Assembly (NCBI GenBank): GCA_026874595.1
Contig: CM049316.1
Location: forward strand, 46,143,695-46,207,694
Direction: 5' to 3'
Source of the DNA: Sipunculus nudus
Taxonomy: Eukaryota; Annelida; Sipuncula; Golfingiida; Sipunculidae
Length of the DNA stretch: 64,000 nt
Shown here: one piece after another, positions 23,001-34,753 of the stretch
How the letters are laid out: every line of letters starts with the position of its first letter
Numbering within the stretch: position 1 is the first letter of the stretch
The notes under the pieces: model-generated
The model's database searches: none
Told to the model about the DNA's origin: nothing
What the model saw: only the letters and a program-made list of their open reading frames with translations
Program-made: the position numbers and the translations under genes

Positions 23001-26000
23001 ACGGCGCGACATCGAACAAGCTTATGCCTAGGTATCTCCACGTTCTTGAAGGTCATGGGAGTACTTGGTAGACTTCACAGTATATATCTGTTATTGTCTG
23101 TGTCACACATTTCACATATATTACATACTGACAGTAAAGTAGTACCGTAGAGATAACGTTGCGAGTACAGGGAAGAATGGATTCTGCCTACGTTCTTCTA
23201 CGGCAAGCCAAGTTTGGCCGTAGGAGAGCGTGGTGGTTAAATAACCTTCGCAATGCGAATAGCAATAGCAGCAGTGTAGATGAGGGTGAAATGTCTTGGG
23301 GGGGAACGTTCCGCGAACGTCACAAGATGGCGGTCTTTTATTTCATCACGTTAATTCCGACAATGTCACGTTTGGCTTGGCGTCGCCGAGCTTTAACGCC
23401 GTAGAAGGACGTGGTATGAGACTTGGGCTTTACATGTTCGCTAAAATGTGAAGCGCATGAAGAAGAGTCTGGCAAGGACGCTTTGAACTCGGAGGGAGAT
23501 CACATAAACTCCTTGGGACTATAGAAAACATTCTGAGACTTAATTTACACATGGATCCATTTTAGTATAAGCATAGCAAATTTCATTTTGGTCAGTCTGA
23601 ATCGACCATACAGGTATCGCTAAATGTAACAGAAATAATATAGGAAGTGGCTAAACAGCCGGCAGGATGCCGGCAGTTTAGTCAATAGCCTGCCATAGGC
23701 TAAACAACCGGCAGGGGAAATTGACCTTGCAATGCCGGCAAATTAATGTATGCTCTATTTCAGTCTCTTCAGTGTTATACTCTTTACTTTTCATTATTAT
23801 TTGGACAATGAACTGACAATATAGAGCTGACTTACCAAATAAACTATTTTGCTGATCTATATGTAATAAGTATGTTGAATACTGATGAGTAGGTTCTAAA
23901 AGTGCACATATGTGATATTTACAGGGTAGTTTTATAAGTTTTCTTATAAAAATTGTAATATTTACAGGGTAGTTTATAGATTTTGTGATTAAAATATACC
24001 AGAAATGCGAATGTGTGTGAAGAGACTGTTTACAGTTTATACACTAGCGTACTTATAAGCAAACTAATAATAAGTGTGTGAAAAAAAAACAACTCAAGAT
24101 ATGTCAAATAAATGGCCAAAGGATCAGCTAATTACTTGATCAAAGGTACAATCAAACAACCTTACACCACACCCTATTAAAGCTGTTCAGCCTAGCTATT
24201 GTGTTCTGAGATGATGCAAGAAATATCCACACCAAATGGCATTTCTTAAAAAAGACTATCAAAATATCTAATTTGGTAAGTCAGCACTATATTGTCAGCT
24301 CATTGTCAAAATAATAATGGAAAGTACGGAGTATTAATGTTACATTTATTTGCCATCAGTTCAGACAGTGGGCTAGACTGCCGGCAAGGTCAGTATTCCC
24401 TGCCGGCTGTTAAGCCTGTGGACTTAACTGCAAGCACTCTGCCGGCTGTTTAGCCACTTCCAATAATATACTTACAAAATAAATCACGATATACATATTC
24501 TGGCATCGAGTGCGGCGGACCTGAAAATTAATTAATATAATTAACTAAACCATCCCCCTAAAGGAAGAGAGTACATTGAGTGATGAATCTGGAAATATAC
24601 ATAATATCAGAATTTGCCCTTGTGCAGAATTAACAAGAAACATTTAATTAAAACAAAAAAAGATGCCTTGAATACATTTGAACTGCTTCTTAAAACCTTA
24701 GGGTATACTAAGGGTTTATAAAGATATTTCAAAGGATAAATAAATTTAAAAATATATACCTAAAAATACAGGGGAATTTTCGCTATACATTTGTATTTAC
24801 ATTAAAAAATGCTACATCGATCTTCTCACCAAAATATATGAAGATTATGGTATATATGTAGATTTCTCAAATTTGAATAAATTTATTTTTTATTATTTAT
24901 AAATAAATTTGAGAAATATACTAAAAGATGCATTATCTCTTTATTTCTGACGAAAAGTAAAAATTATCGTTCACAACAAGGTCTTAAATGTTGTGGTAAT
25001 AAATCTTAGGTATTCTTATACGAGATAACGGTATACACAATGTATACAATATATTAGGTTTACTTAAACGAGATTACACATACTATATATTAAGTATACT
25101 TAATCTAGATTATATAAACTATATTAGGTATAGTTAAATGAGATCATATATACTATAGAAGGTATACTTATATACACACATTAAATTTATGAACTGAGTT
25201 TTCCTACCTTCCATGACAGTTTGGTCGTAATCAAAACACACCACGATGTACCTACAGTCTACTTCCATTAAATCCATCAGAAGTTCTGCATACCTATAGG
25301 CAAGCAATACATTCATGAAAGTAATTAAGTGAGGGTTCTATGCAGAGATTCTTTATCAGGACAAAACCCTTAAAGCTCAGCTGACCTTCGGTCATACCGA
25401 GCTATTGCGATCACCCTTTTTTACCGTCGCCCCACCGCCCGACAGTACGTCTGTTATATTTATAAATAGCAGGGCAAACATTTAAACCGTTGGACCTAAA
25501 ATTGTATACTGAATACACAGGGAGGTCCATAAAAATCTGTAATTTGGAAATCTTAGTAATTAATGCATGGATTGTCATGATCACATAGTTTCAACAGTTG
25601 CTATAGATTACTAAGACAATAAAATGACAGGAATCATATCATGTGTGCATGGTTTCATCTAGTGTCCTGAAACTTTTTATGTTTATCAATCATGACTCGT
25701 TTTATCAGTTCCGGAATCGTGATGACTGGTGACAGCACCTGTACCCCCCCCCCCCCCAATTTTAATTCATGTTTCCCTATACCTTAAGCTGAACTTGATT
25801 TTCAGGGTCTCGTCAGTATTTTTTTCCTCAGTTTTTGAGATGGAGGCTCATGGGTAGACATTGCTTGTATAGACCAGTCAAGACTGGTGTTAGTTTTCAC
25901 TTATAGGGGATCTTTTACCTAATAAAGAAGAACTCTGACGAATTCTGTGTTATATAATAATAATAGAATATGTATATTAAATATTATATATTAACTTGTT

Positions 26001-27306
26001 TATTTACTATATACAACTTTTTACTAACAGAAAATTTATTGTCCACTTACAGGGACATTTTTCATTTCATTAAATAAGGGGTACCATTATTATGACATAC
26101 GCTATAGGAGGGTCAGTATTCCTTGCCAGTAAATATTATATCATTATATTCTCAGTAGAAAACCTTTTGTAAAGCAGTAATTGTCAAGAAGGCTAGCGGA
26201 GTATGTGCACCATCCACGTGACGGCATAAATCCAATTTGTGGCACTGCTGTGGCCTTCTCTTTTTTCAGTGAAAACTAAAAACCTCCTCTAAATTTCAGA
26301 TGCACCCTTGCCCCACTTGTTGGTCATAGGACTGGTATGCCCGACATTCGCATTCTTTGAATTTATAGGTCTACTTCAGTTCACGACGAACACCATGTAC
26401 ACACCTTTCTCTTTGAGACTTGCCGATGGCACCAAACGAACCACGGTCAAAAATGGCATCGAATTTCCCTTCTTCGTTACTGGAAAAAAAAGGGTCAACC
26501 AACAAATCAATCAGTCAATCAATTATTTCATCAATCATTCTTTTAGGTTTTTTAAAAAAATTATCTTGACCAGTAGAATATATGACAGACACCTGAAATG
26601 TCATGTCTTGTTCTAAATTTCTTAATGTTAAAATTTTAATTTTTTGGCAATAACGGCTTAAGTGTTGGAAATATTCATGTGTATATAACTAAGCTTTGCC
26701 AAACATACATTCACACATACATACATACATACATACTTGTGTGTTAACTCTTGAAAGTTCTAACATACCTGCTAAAGTTGAATAAGTCGCACTCATACAG
26801 TTTGATGCGCCCGTCTTTTGTCTGTATAACAAAAATAATTTTCACTCTCAGCACCGTTAAAATGGACAATAAAATAAAATAACGTAGTCTGACAAAATAC
26901 AAATGCACAATTCAATTAGTTTTTCGCAAAATATGCACCATTTTCAATATATATAAATATATTGGTATGAATGGATTATGGAACATTAACAAAAACGATT
27001 GTCTTACATATTTTTTATTTATTTTACTAGAAATTTCAGATTGCCCTCTTTCACATACCTGGAATAAATGACCTTTGACCTGAGGACATTCAGTACGTGT
27101 GTACTCTAGACCACTCTCTTTGAAGAAAGTCTCTAGAGCTACTCTTGCCACTTCGACTCCAACAACAGTATGCCCTAAGTCATACAACCTGAAAATATAT
27201 GTACAGTTAGTATGTCCATATATATATTAGAAAATTAATTACGGTTTAGAATAAAGTTTTATTTACTAACCATTTCATAAAAAAAAAAAAAAACTCCTGA
27301 CATAGT

Positions 27307-27337
<31 letters not shown>

Positions 27338-28490
27338 CCATTTCATATCCACTGCCTTTCCACACAAAGGAACGAATACCTTTATTTTTTCTCTTCCATT
27401 GACGAATTCCTCTATGTGGTCCTTCAAAAATCTGGAATAACATAATGGGGAGAGGTAAATAAAATGTATTTATCGTATTGATACCGTAAATGCATCCCAA
27501 ATACTGACAGCCTTTTGATTGGGGCTCTTAAAGATTAAATAAACTGAAGGTTTGATGTATCTTTAAAGCGACATGTGAAACATATTATAATCATTGTGCA
27601 GAGAACAAATACAAGATCATTTATAGACAAGATCATTTAAAGTTTCGTTTTCAAATAGTAACTTAATGAATAAATTAGTTTAGAAAGCTGATATATGTAA
27701 ACTTTGAGATAATGTATATAAAAAAAAGACTTTTTTTTCACAGAATCATAGTACAGTCTACGGTGCAGCTTCCACTGCCGATCTATGTGTGACAGTCTGA
27801 CGCATCTGCACTCGTCTTGGCCGTGGCGGCACGTGGTGATCTATAGTACTTTAACCCTTTATTATGTTATTGTAAATCTTTTTTTTTTTCTTTTTTTTAT
27901 TCTTCATGGTTTCTTTTAGTTTAGTCGTTATCGTGATAGTAGTGTTGTTGATAATTACATATAGCATGAGAGGTAGGGCTACAAACTGTAATGTTAGCAA
28001 CCTCTTGTATGCGTCTCTTGCCTCGAGGTTATTTGCATGCCTGCTAAGACCTCCAAATGCCTTTTTTTTCAGTTTATCATGGTTGATGACTTAAACATAT
28101 TAGAAAACACGTGGCAATAAATGGAGAAAAACAATGCATGCCTTTCTTATACAGTCCATTCAATAAGTTGATAGCCTCGGGTTTATTCCAAATGAAGAGC
28201 TGATTTTAAAACTTAATGGTTATATAACGAGAAAAAGGGGTGGGGCCCGGAAACCCTCGGAGGCCCTACATACGTTGCCAAACCAACATGGGAGCCCGCG
28301 TGTGTATGAAATATGCACACGTTGCCAAGCCAACAGGGATATTTATGTTGTCTGTGAAGTTCCATACTCACGGGCTAACATTTGGGTAATGGAAAGGAAT
28401 AAAATTCTCCTCCCACGATTTGATCCATAGTTCCGGGGTTAGGGTATCATCCTTCAGTGGGCCTGATTTCGGATCCTTTCCTTCCGCCAT
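20071..28490 (-). CDS. TPMT: Thiopurine S-methyltransferase-like protein, complete, 8 coding exons
   Basis: Predicted SAM-dependent methyltransferase of the TPMT family (cytosolic S-methylation in vertebrates; the invertebrate substrate is unknown). Exons, 5' to 3': 28372-28490, 27339-27431, 27059-27188, 26769-26821, 26405-26479, 25208-25293, 24476-24520, 20071-20186. They total 717 nt, i.e. 238 residues plus TGA, against about 245 in human TPMT. Every junction keeps frame, and all introns have GT and AG. Landmarks: LTPELWIKSWEENF at the N-terminus; VFVPLCGKAVDMKW then LYDLGHTVVGVEV (SAM-binding motif I and following strand); FDAIFDRGSFGAI; CFDYDQTVMEG; GPPHSMPEYVYRDLF; and a C-terminal WSKHGIKQMYEKAHL. 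The first ATG lies 2 nt after an acceptor-like TTACAG, so a 5'UTR exon may lie upstream. Exon 2 has a poor poly-T donor caused by an insertion (27268-27346). Confidence 0.92.
20235..21516. mobile_element. Long-TIR element or pair of inverted MITEs in last TPMT intron
   Basis: The left end ACCGTAATCGACGTAATAAG is matched in reverse complement by the right end (CTTATTACGTCAACTATGGT) at about 21494-21513. The flank looks like a TA duplication. The interior includes poly-C next to GCGC, an isolated GGTGGCGCCACC at 20550-20561 in a 61.7-kb-like repeat, and CpG-containing sequence. No transposase frame. The left end is about 48 bp upstream of the exon 8 acceptor. Confidence 0.6.
21541..21575 (+). 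repeat. Palindromic head, AGGCCT type
   Basis: AACAAGGCCTCAGGCCTAAT followed by GCAGACCTGTG, a variant of heads at 34898, 35650 and 61375. Confidence 0.65.
21576..23633. other. TPMT last-intron sequence, no gene
   Basis: Small ORFs on both strands (22163-22474, 22524-22709, 22929-23150, 23159-23404) match nothing I know. An isolated GGTGGCGCCACC lies at 22871-22882. Confidence 0.5.
23643..24461. mobile_element. Mutator-like non-autonomous DNA transposon with 9-bp target duplication
   Basis: 819 bp flanked by the direct repeat AATAATATA (23634-23642 and 24462-24470). The ends are long imperfect inverted repeats of roughly 200 bp, starting GGAAGTGGCTAAACAGCCGG on each strand and running through TTGACAATGA-type and GCTGACTTACCAAAT sequence. 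Long TIRs plus a 9-bp duplication are the Mutator-like signature. No transposase. The right target duplication overlaps the +6 to +14 region of the intron after exon 7 (donor at 24475-24474). Confidence 0.88.
24862..24918. repeat. AT-rich inverted repeat (hairpin)
   Basis: TTTCTCAAATTT at the left pairs with AAATTTGAGAAA at the right, with further AT pairing inward. Lies in TPMT intron 6. Confidence 0.7.
25006..25175. repeat. ~35-bp tandem repeat, about 4 units
   Basis: Units begin TTAGGTATTC, TTAGGTTTAC, TTAAGTATAC, TTAGGTATAG and AAGGTATAC, each about 34-36 bp and ending in a TACTATA-like sequence (the first longer). In TPMT intron 6, just downstream of exon 6. Confidence 0.75.
25374..25760 (-). 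mobile_element. Inverted fragment of the CTAAAAA-tailed repeat family
   Basis: On the minus strand it carries the tail-like GGTCAGCTGAGCTTTAAG and, upstream, GACGGTAAAAAAGGGTGATC and repeat-type sequence up to a poly-C tract at 25744. Lies in TPMT intron 5. Confidence 0.6.
27268..27346. mobile_element. Poly(A) insertion with 11-bp target duplication at TPMT exon 2 / intron 2 boundary
   Basis: AACCATTTCAT occurs at 27268-27278 and 27336-27346. Between them are A15, a 17-nt unique piece (CTCCTGACATAGTGGGT) and A runs to 27337. On the gene strand the duplicated bases are the last codons of exon 2 and the donor GT. The coding-side donor now reads ATG/GTTTTTT, while the outer copy keeps ATG/GTTAGT. 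Looks like a tiny retroposed fragment. Confidence 0.85.
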
Positions 28491-28771
28491 AGCTGTAACA
28501 TAAAACGAATAAACAAGACACGAACTCTAAGAAATTAAAAATAAATAATAAATAAAAAAATAGTTGAACGAATAAGTAATGTTCTTTAATGTACTGTTGA
28601 ATATAACGAGTTGAAAGAAAGTTCTGCATACACATGACAACTTGTAAATGGGTACTCGTGTGGATACGTACTTCATGCGTGGGTGCGCAGGCCCACCTAG
28701 TAGGCCGCAAGCCTGCGAGCGGGACTTTCTTGACTAGTCATAGCAATTAACTGGAGAAAAAATCGATCGTA
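28491..28771 (-). other. Upstream flank of TPMT-like coding start
   Basis: Acceptor-like TTTTATGTTACAG directly before the ATG suggests an upstream noncoding exon. I cannot place that exon or a promoter. Confidence 0.35.
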
Positions 28772-28774
28772 TTA

Positions 28775-29111
28775 GGCCCAAAAAAAATTAAAGGTATGGT
28801 TCTCAAGCAACGCCCGCATCAATTTTAAACCCCCGCATCAAAAAATTTTTATTTTGATTTTCAAAAGAAACTTTCCAATTTTGAGCTGCTGCAGCTCTGG
28901 CATTTCTTCAGAAGATAAACCATACAATTTCTATGGTTTTGTAGTGCTTTTACTTATTTAGCAAAATAAAACTGTTATTTTCATGCTTTTCCCCTTATCA
29001 TATGACATTTTTGTCGAAACATACCAAAAAATTTAAAATAAAAAAAGCGCCCGCCAGCATTGATTTCTGAAAAATAAGTGCCTGAGAACCATACTTTTTT
29101 TTATTTTGGCC
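28775..29111. mobile_element. PIF/Harbinger-type MITE, copy 1 (337 bp)
   Basis: Terminal inverted repeats: TAGGCCC then A/T-rich then AAGGTATGGTTCTCAAGC at left, and the complement of GGCCAAAATAAAAAAAAG at right. Flanked by TTA on both sides (28772-28774, 29112-29114), the Harbinger TWA target. A second copy lies at 44651-44990. Confidence 0.88.
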
Positions 29112-29114
29112 TTA

Positions 29115-31027
29115 AAATTCTTTGGAGTGTATACGCATGATACGCACGGTGTGGCACCGACAAAGCGGCACGACAATCCGGATATTTTTCGTTTCATAAT
29201 GTATATGAAATTCATTTAAATATATTCCTTTCTGTATCTTGTCGGCGCGATGCAAAGGCCTTTAAGTACAAATGTATGTTGCCGGATTAAAGTGTACACC
29301 TAAAACGCATTGTCGTTTTCGACACAAACGGCTGAACCATGTGTAACGTTACATAACTACAATAGTTTCGGATTGTCGTACTTATCATTCGTGGGATCAT
29401 CTAAAGTGTCCGTAATTGAGAGGTGCCCGCAAGAGATAGCCGTGATAAGTGGTTTTTCCTGCATGTCATTTCGCGTATACGCATGTATGTGTGCACCCAT
29501 ACATACTTGAATTCCTGTTTACACATATGATATAGATCATTCCAGTTTGCGATCATTGACCCTGATTATACCTCGTTTCTCCCCTGGGCCTCGTGTATTT
29601 TAACATGAAGGTGCATGCATTAGGCCTACACTGGTCCATACACAGACCTTCACGTCATTCGATACATATCCGACGGATGGATATTCCATCACCAGATATA
29701 GGCCGTTATGCCATGATACTTTTTTTTAATTACCTGACACTGACTCTTAGGGCACAAACCACTGCACACACGCATTGCGACTGTGTCGCGAACTGTACTC
29801 AATTCAACTGTTCACTGGAGTGAAGGCCTACCGTTTTCCCATGTCTCTAGTCTCACCACAGTTGCCTACATTTACTAACGGTAAGGATCTGTGGCAGGCA
29901 TTGAAAAAAAAGAAGAAAAATACTCTGATGAACTGTGATATAAAATGGCAATGTAGCCCTACTTTGATTAGCTGAATTTCAAGTCTTACCCTCAAAATCA
30001 AGTACCGTGGCACTATGCAAGTCACCAATGAATTACCGATAAAGTGGTGTTAGGCCTGAGGTTAATACACTGTCGCACGGTGACCTACATTTGCAGATAG
30101 TATGGCCAAATTCCGCAAGACGGCGCTGACATGTTTTCTGGGCGAAGCGAACTTGAATGGGGGATTAGTGCGAATGAAATACACGACTGCAGGTATTATT
30201 GTTTTAAAAAATTACCTAAATCTAAAATCAGTCCAAACGTTGATTTAAATTAATATTAGACCCTATAAAGTATACATTATTTCAAACCTGTTACAATGAT
30301 CTTTCTGTTGTATACATATTTTGAACTTTCACTTTATTTTATGACATTTAAAAAAAACTTTAATTTTTAAAAGGAACACTACTTAAAGCATCTGGTTACA
30401 GCCTTCCACTTTTAACGTGCTAATATTCAACTACATGAAAATATCTCAAATTTTCCCCCTCTCATTCAACCTGATAAAGATCTTTCTGATATGGTAAACA
30501 TATATTTTGTACTTTCACTTATTTTATTACATTGAAAAAAAAATAAAACTTAAATTTTTAAAAGGTTCGCTATTTAACGGGCTTATATTCAACTTCATTA
30601 AAATATCTCAAAAGTGTTTTTTTTCTCTGTATCATGTCTTCATAAATACCTTAAAACTGAATTTTTTTATTTTTATTCAATAAAAAAAGTCATTTTTTAT
30701 CAAGAAAGCTACATGATCGAGGGAAAAGACGAAAATATAACATTTTTGAGATTTCATGTAATTTGATTTCAATAAATCCACTTAAAAGTGCCTAACTGTT
30801 ACTGGGTGCTGTTAACTGTTACTGTACTATATATATATAGTCTGTTTCATCCCCTCATGTCCACCTGTTTTTTGCTATGAAAATTTGATTTGGTACATTT
30901 CAAGGGAAACGCTTATAGTGTAGGATTACAGAACCTAATTTTCAACAAGGTAACTAAATTCCTACCTTATGCCTTATTTGAGTAACAGAAATTTCTGAAA
31001 ATATGAGAAATCAGTCTACATTTTACA
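29115..31027. other. Intergenic; includes a ~180-bp tandem duplication at 30296-30616
   Basis: No gene. 30296-30458 and 30474-30616 share, in order, GATCTTTCTG, ATTTTGAACTTTCACTT/ATTTTGTACTTTCACTT, TTTTTAAAAGG, ATATTCAACT and AAAATATCTCAAA. Otherwise nothing recognised. Confidence 0.55.
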
Positions 31028-31236
31028 ACATATCAGACCCACTTATGGCGGTCAAGGTCATTGGTTAAATGCAAAAGCAACCTTAGACTGGTACCCTGCT
31101 CTATTATGGCCCTCAGCCAAGCATTGAGACAGGCGTACAACGCCATCTTAAACACTCCCAGTTGCAACTCCTGACTTACCTGTAGACTGGTTCCAACTCC
31201 AGTAGCATGCTCATACCGGTTGACATGGACGTGCAC
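31028..31236 (-). other. Unrecognised 67-codon ORF
   Basis: Open minus-strand frame (FKMALYACLNAWLRAIIEQG). It may be part of a dispersed repeat. No domain recognised, and I do not claim a gene. Confidence 0.15.
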
Positions 31237-31539
31237 GCGATCCTTGTTGTGTATCCGTGAAGATTTCTTATAAAATAACTTTCTTTAGTTATTTCAAGTT
31301 TTCAAATATTGAAGAATGAGTTGTTGCACAAAAATTGAATAATGGATGTATAGATAATTCGATATACTGAATCTTTGATATTCCACTGTGCGTAGCAGTG
31401 ATTTATTATTAATATCTATTAATCCAATCATTAATGTCACACGTAATGTACAGCGAACTTTTGGTATATTATCATAGGAGAGCACCATTAAACACATATT
31501 TCAAAGTAGAATACACTCAAAAGTACAAGCAAAATGAGA

Positions 31540-33356
31540 AAGAATCACAGGTGGCACCATCAGTCCTTTTTTAACTAACAAAACAAGCCATGACAAAAAG
31601 TATCTACTGCTGAAAAAAAACTAATTTGACAGCTATTATTTGACGGTCTTTAAAAGTAGAGGAAAAATGACCGAAAATACAACTGGCAACACCAGTCTTC
31701 AACAACTGATGAAACATTTTTTATCAAAAAAGCACATAATGTTACAGGACACTGGATGAAATTAAGTTTGAAAATCTGACACAATTGATTTACGTTTGTC
31801 ACGTGCGATTTAAAAGTTATAAAAGAGCAGATGGCACTACAAGTCCTCATGACAAGTCCTCACTGACAAAACCAGTCATTGTCAATGATCATTTATGATG
31901 TTTCAGGACACTAAATGAAAACACAGTTGAGAAACTAAAACAATTGCTGTCATTTGATTGTTTCAAAGTTGGAGCTTAAATGCATGGAAAACAAAGAGAG
32001 AGAGTGTCACCACCAGTATGTATGAACTGATAAATATAGCCATACACAATGAATATTGGGTTTCAAGACAGTAAGAGGACCACACAACTGAGAAACTGGT
32101 GCAACTGCTGTTGGAAATTTCAAAGTTACAGGTGAAAATGTGTAAAATTTGATAAACATAAATACAGAGGGCACCACCAATCTTTAGTAACAATTGACAC
32201 TGTGACCTTGAACTTTGACTTTGGGACCTAAAAATCAACAGGTCTTTTTCCCTATTGGAAAGTAAGATGGTTGACAGAGATTTACCTTTAACTTTGTGAC
32301 CTGTATATCTATATGAATCTCCCACTGTTGATGGGCGAGCTGTATGTGACTAATGGCAGAGTTTGGTCACATAATTTGGCTTAAAGGAATCCAACATCTT
32401 CTTACACAAGTGACTCATGTGTACTTGGCCTCGGACTTTGTGACGTGAAAATCTACAGCATTCCCCCCCCCCCCCCCCCCCCCCATTAATAGGTGAGCCA
32501 TATGTGAAAAAAAAATAGTTTATTATAACAGATATGGCTTGAAATGCATCCACTAGCTTTCAAAAAATGGTTCCTGTGACCTTGACCTCAAAATAATTAT
32601 GGTTCTTCCCATGTTGATAGGTGACCCATATGCAAAAGATGGAAGGTTTGAGATGATAATTTTGGCTAAAAATATTAATTCTGAGGGGTGCAAAAACGGC
32701 TCGTATCTCAAGGAATATAGGTCGCTGTTAACTAATTTCAGGTTTCCCCTGGAGTTCTTTTTTAGAACTTCTAAGGCTGCAAAGGGTTCATGATCATAGC
32801 CCCTTATTGTTATGATTTGTGCCCTGCTAACGGACGACAGGACGGCTGAGTTCTGTGGCGGACGAATCCTGTGACCTTGGCCTTTGACCTTGTGATGTGA
32901 AAAACAGCATTCTTCCCCAGTTGATAGGTGAGCCATATGTTAATGATGGCATGTTTAAAATGAAAGTATGGCTTGAAATGCATCCACAACTTTTCAAAGA
33001 AGTGGACCCTGTGACCTTGACCTTGCCCTTTGACCATGTGAACTCAAATAATTATGGTTCTTCACATGTTGGAAGGCTGCCAATATGCAAAAGTTGGAAG
33101 GTTTCAAAAAATCATTTTGGCTATAAGAATTAATTCATAGGGATTCAAACACGGCTCGCATATCGTTGAATAAAGGACGCACTGATCTAATTTCAGGTTT
33201 TCAAGATCTTTTATGGAAACACTAAGACTGCACAGGGTTTATGATGCTGGCCTTTACGGTTACGATTTGTGCCCTGCTAACGGCCGGCCGGATGAAAGGA
33301 CAACGGACAATGACCGATCACTACAGCCCATCATGATTGAAAGTCAGCTGAGCTAA
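31540..33356 (+). mobile_element. Old composite repeat with CTAAAAA tail and TGACCTTGA motifs
   Basis: Degenerate palindromic monomer halves at 31549 (GGTGGCACCATC), 31683 and 31832 precede a series of units with CTGTGACCTTGACC and TTTGACC. It ends in a GGCCGGCCGGATGAAAGGAC-type GAC block and GTCAGCTGAGCTAAAAA at 33342-33358. Poly-C run at 32463-32484. ORFs at 32553-33133 recur in the duplicate at 34.9 kb and are not genes. Confidence 0.75.
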
Positions 33357-33360
33357 AAAC

Positions 33361-34753
33361 AGAAGTCTTGTCAAAATATTTTTCGTGAGATATTTTAATT
33401 TATCTCATTGTGTAAACCCTGCCCAATTATCGCAATCAACAGAAGATTACCGCTGTGGAAGTGGATAATTTGGAGCGTCTGAATTTACGCGTTTTTCTCC
33501 ATTTTACAGTATTGGCGCAGTCCGATTTTTCGCTCAAATCAGGATATATAGGGATTTCAATCTGTAGCAAATTATCAATATATTTAAAGGATTACCTTCA
33601 ACCTAACAACTTAGTTAGCTATACGGGCTAGTGAGTATACGGTCATTGCACGGGGTAAACAATACGTAATTACCGGGACTAATTACGTTTGATGCTATGG
33701 TACTGCATCCAGACACGCTGTTTGAAATATGAATTAATTGTAGAATTCCTAAACAACAGCAACTGTGATTGTGTTTCAGGCAAGAACTCTGCAGTCTTCC
33801 AAGTGGCGAACGATCGCATTGATAAGGTTGATCTCTAGAGCACAGTAAAGGGCCCAGAGTAGTGCGATTAGTTAATGCTGGGTGTCTTCTTGGTCCAATG
33901 GGCACTGGACAGAAGGCTTTGGCTTGAGGTTAACCCCTGGTTCTTTTTGCTGATATAAAGTAGGCTTGGTCATTAAACATTGGAGAAGTCCTTTGTGAGC
34001 GTACGCAGTATATTTGGCAAGTTATTGTCAGCTGATAGTAGAATGTGATGCCGCAGCCTATGTTGTAGTAGCTTAGGGGTGTATGGTCTGATAGTCACAG
34101 CTTTTCATGGGTTAATCAGTTGACAGTCAAATGTTGAGTCTTAGTTGTGCCACAGACTGTGTACAGAGCTCATCAAAGGCTGCAATGCCCACTGAAAATC
34201 TGCTAAACGTACAATCACATTAAGTTTCATATATAAATAAATTCAAGCTTGATAAGCCCAGGCCCCGGAACACTGGTGAGTTTTTTTTATGATGAACAGG
34301 TTCTGAGTATATTTAATTGTATTGAATTATGGCAAATCTTAACTGTTTTATTTTGGGATCTTTTAAAAAATTAGAATTTTATTCTTAAAATATTACTCAT
34401 TATGAATTTGCTGATTAAATGTTTTATTGAGCACTATGTTGTACTTATCTGCCTGGAAATATATAATGCTATACAATGAATTGCATGAATGTATTAATAA
34501 TAAAATAGTTCAATTCATTTATATTTTTTATTAAATGAAAGTAATAGTATTAATAATAGAAGCCAAGTAATAGTAATAGTAGTAATTATCGATGCGAAAA
34601 TGCTGTAATATAGTTACAGTTATAGTAACAACAAATGGATTACTTTACGTACTATTATATATGATATTATATATGTAACATATTATATAATATCTTACTA
34701 TGATATACTATAACAAATTATTACTAATAATATTAATTTAGATTACAGTTTAT
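33361..34753. other. Intergenic, no feature recognised
   Basis: AT-rich after 34250. No supported gene. Confidence 0.5.

Noticed and set aside
32553-33133. ORFs repeated at 34914-35371
   Set aside because: Identical because the DNA segment is duplicated; no domain and both strands open.
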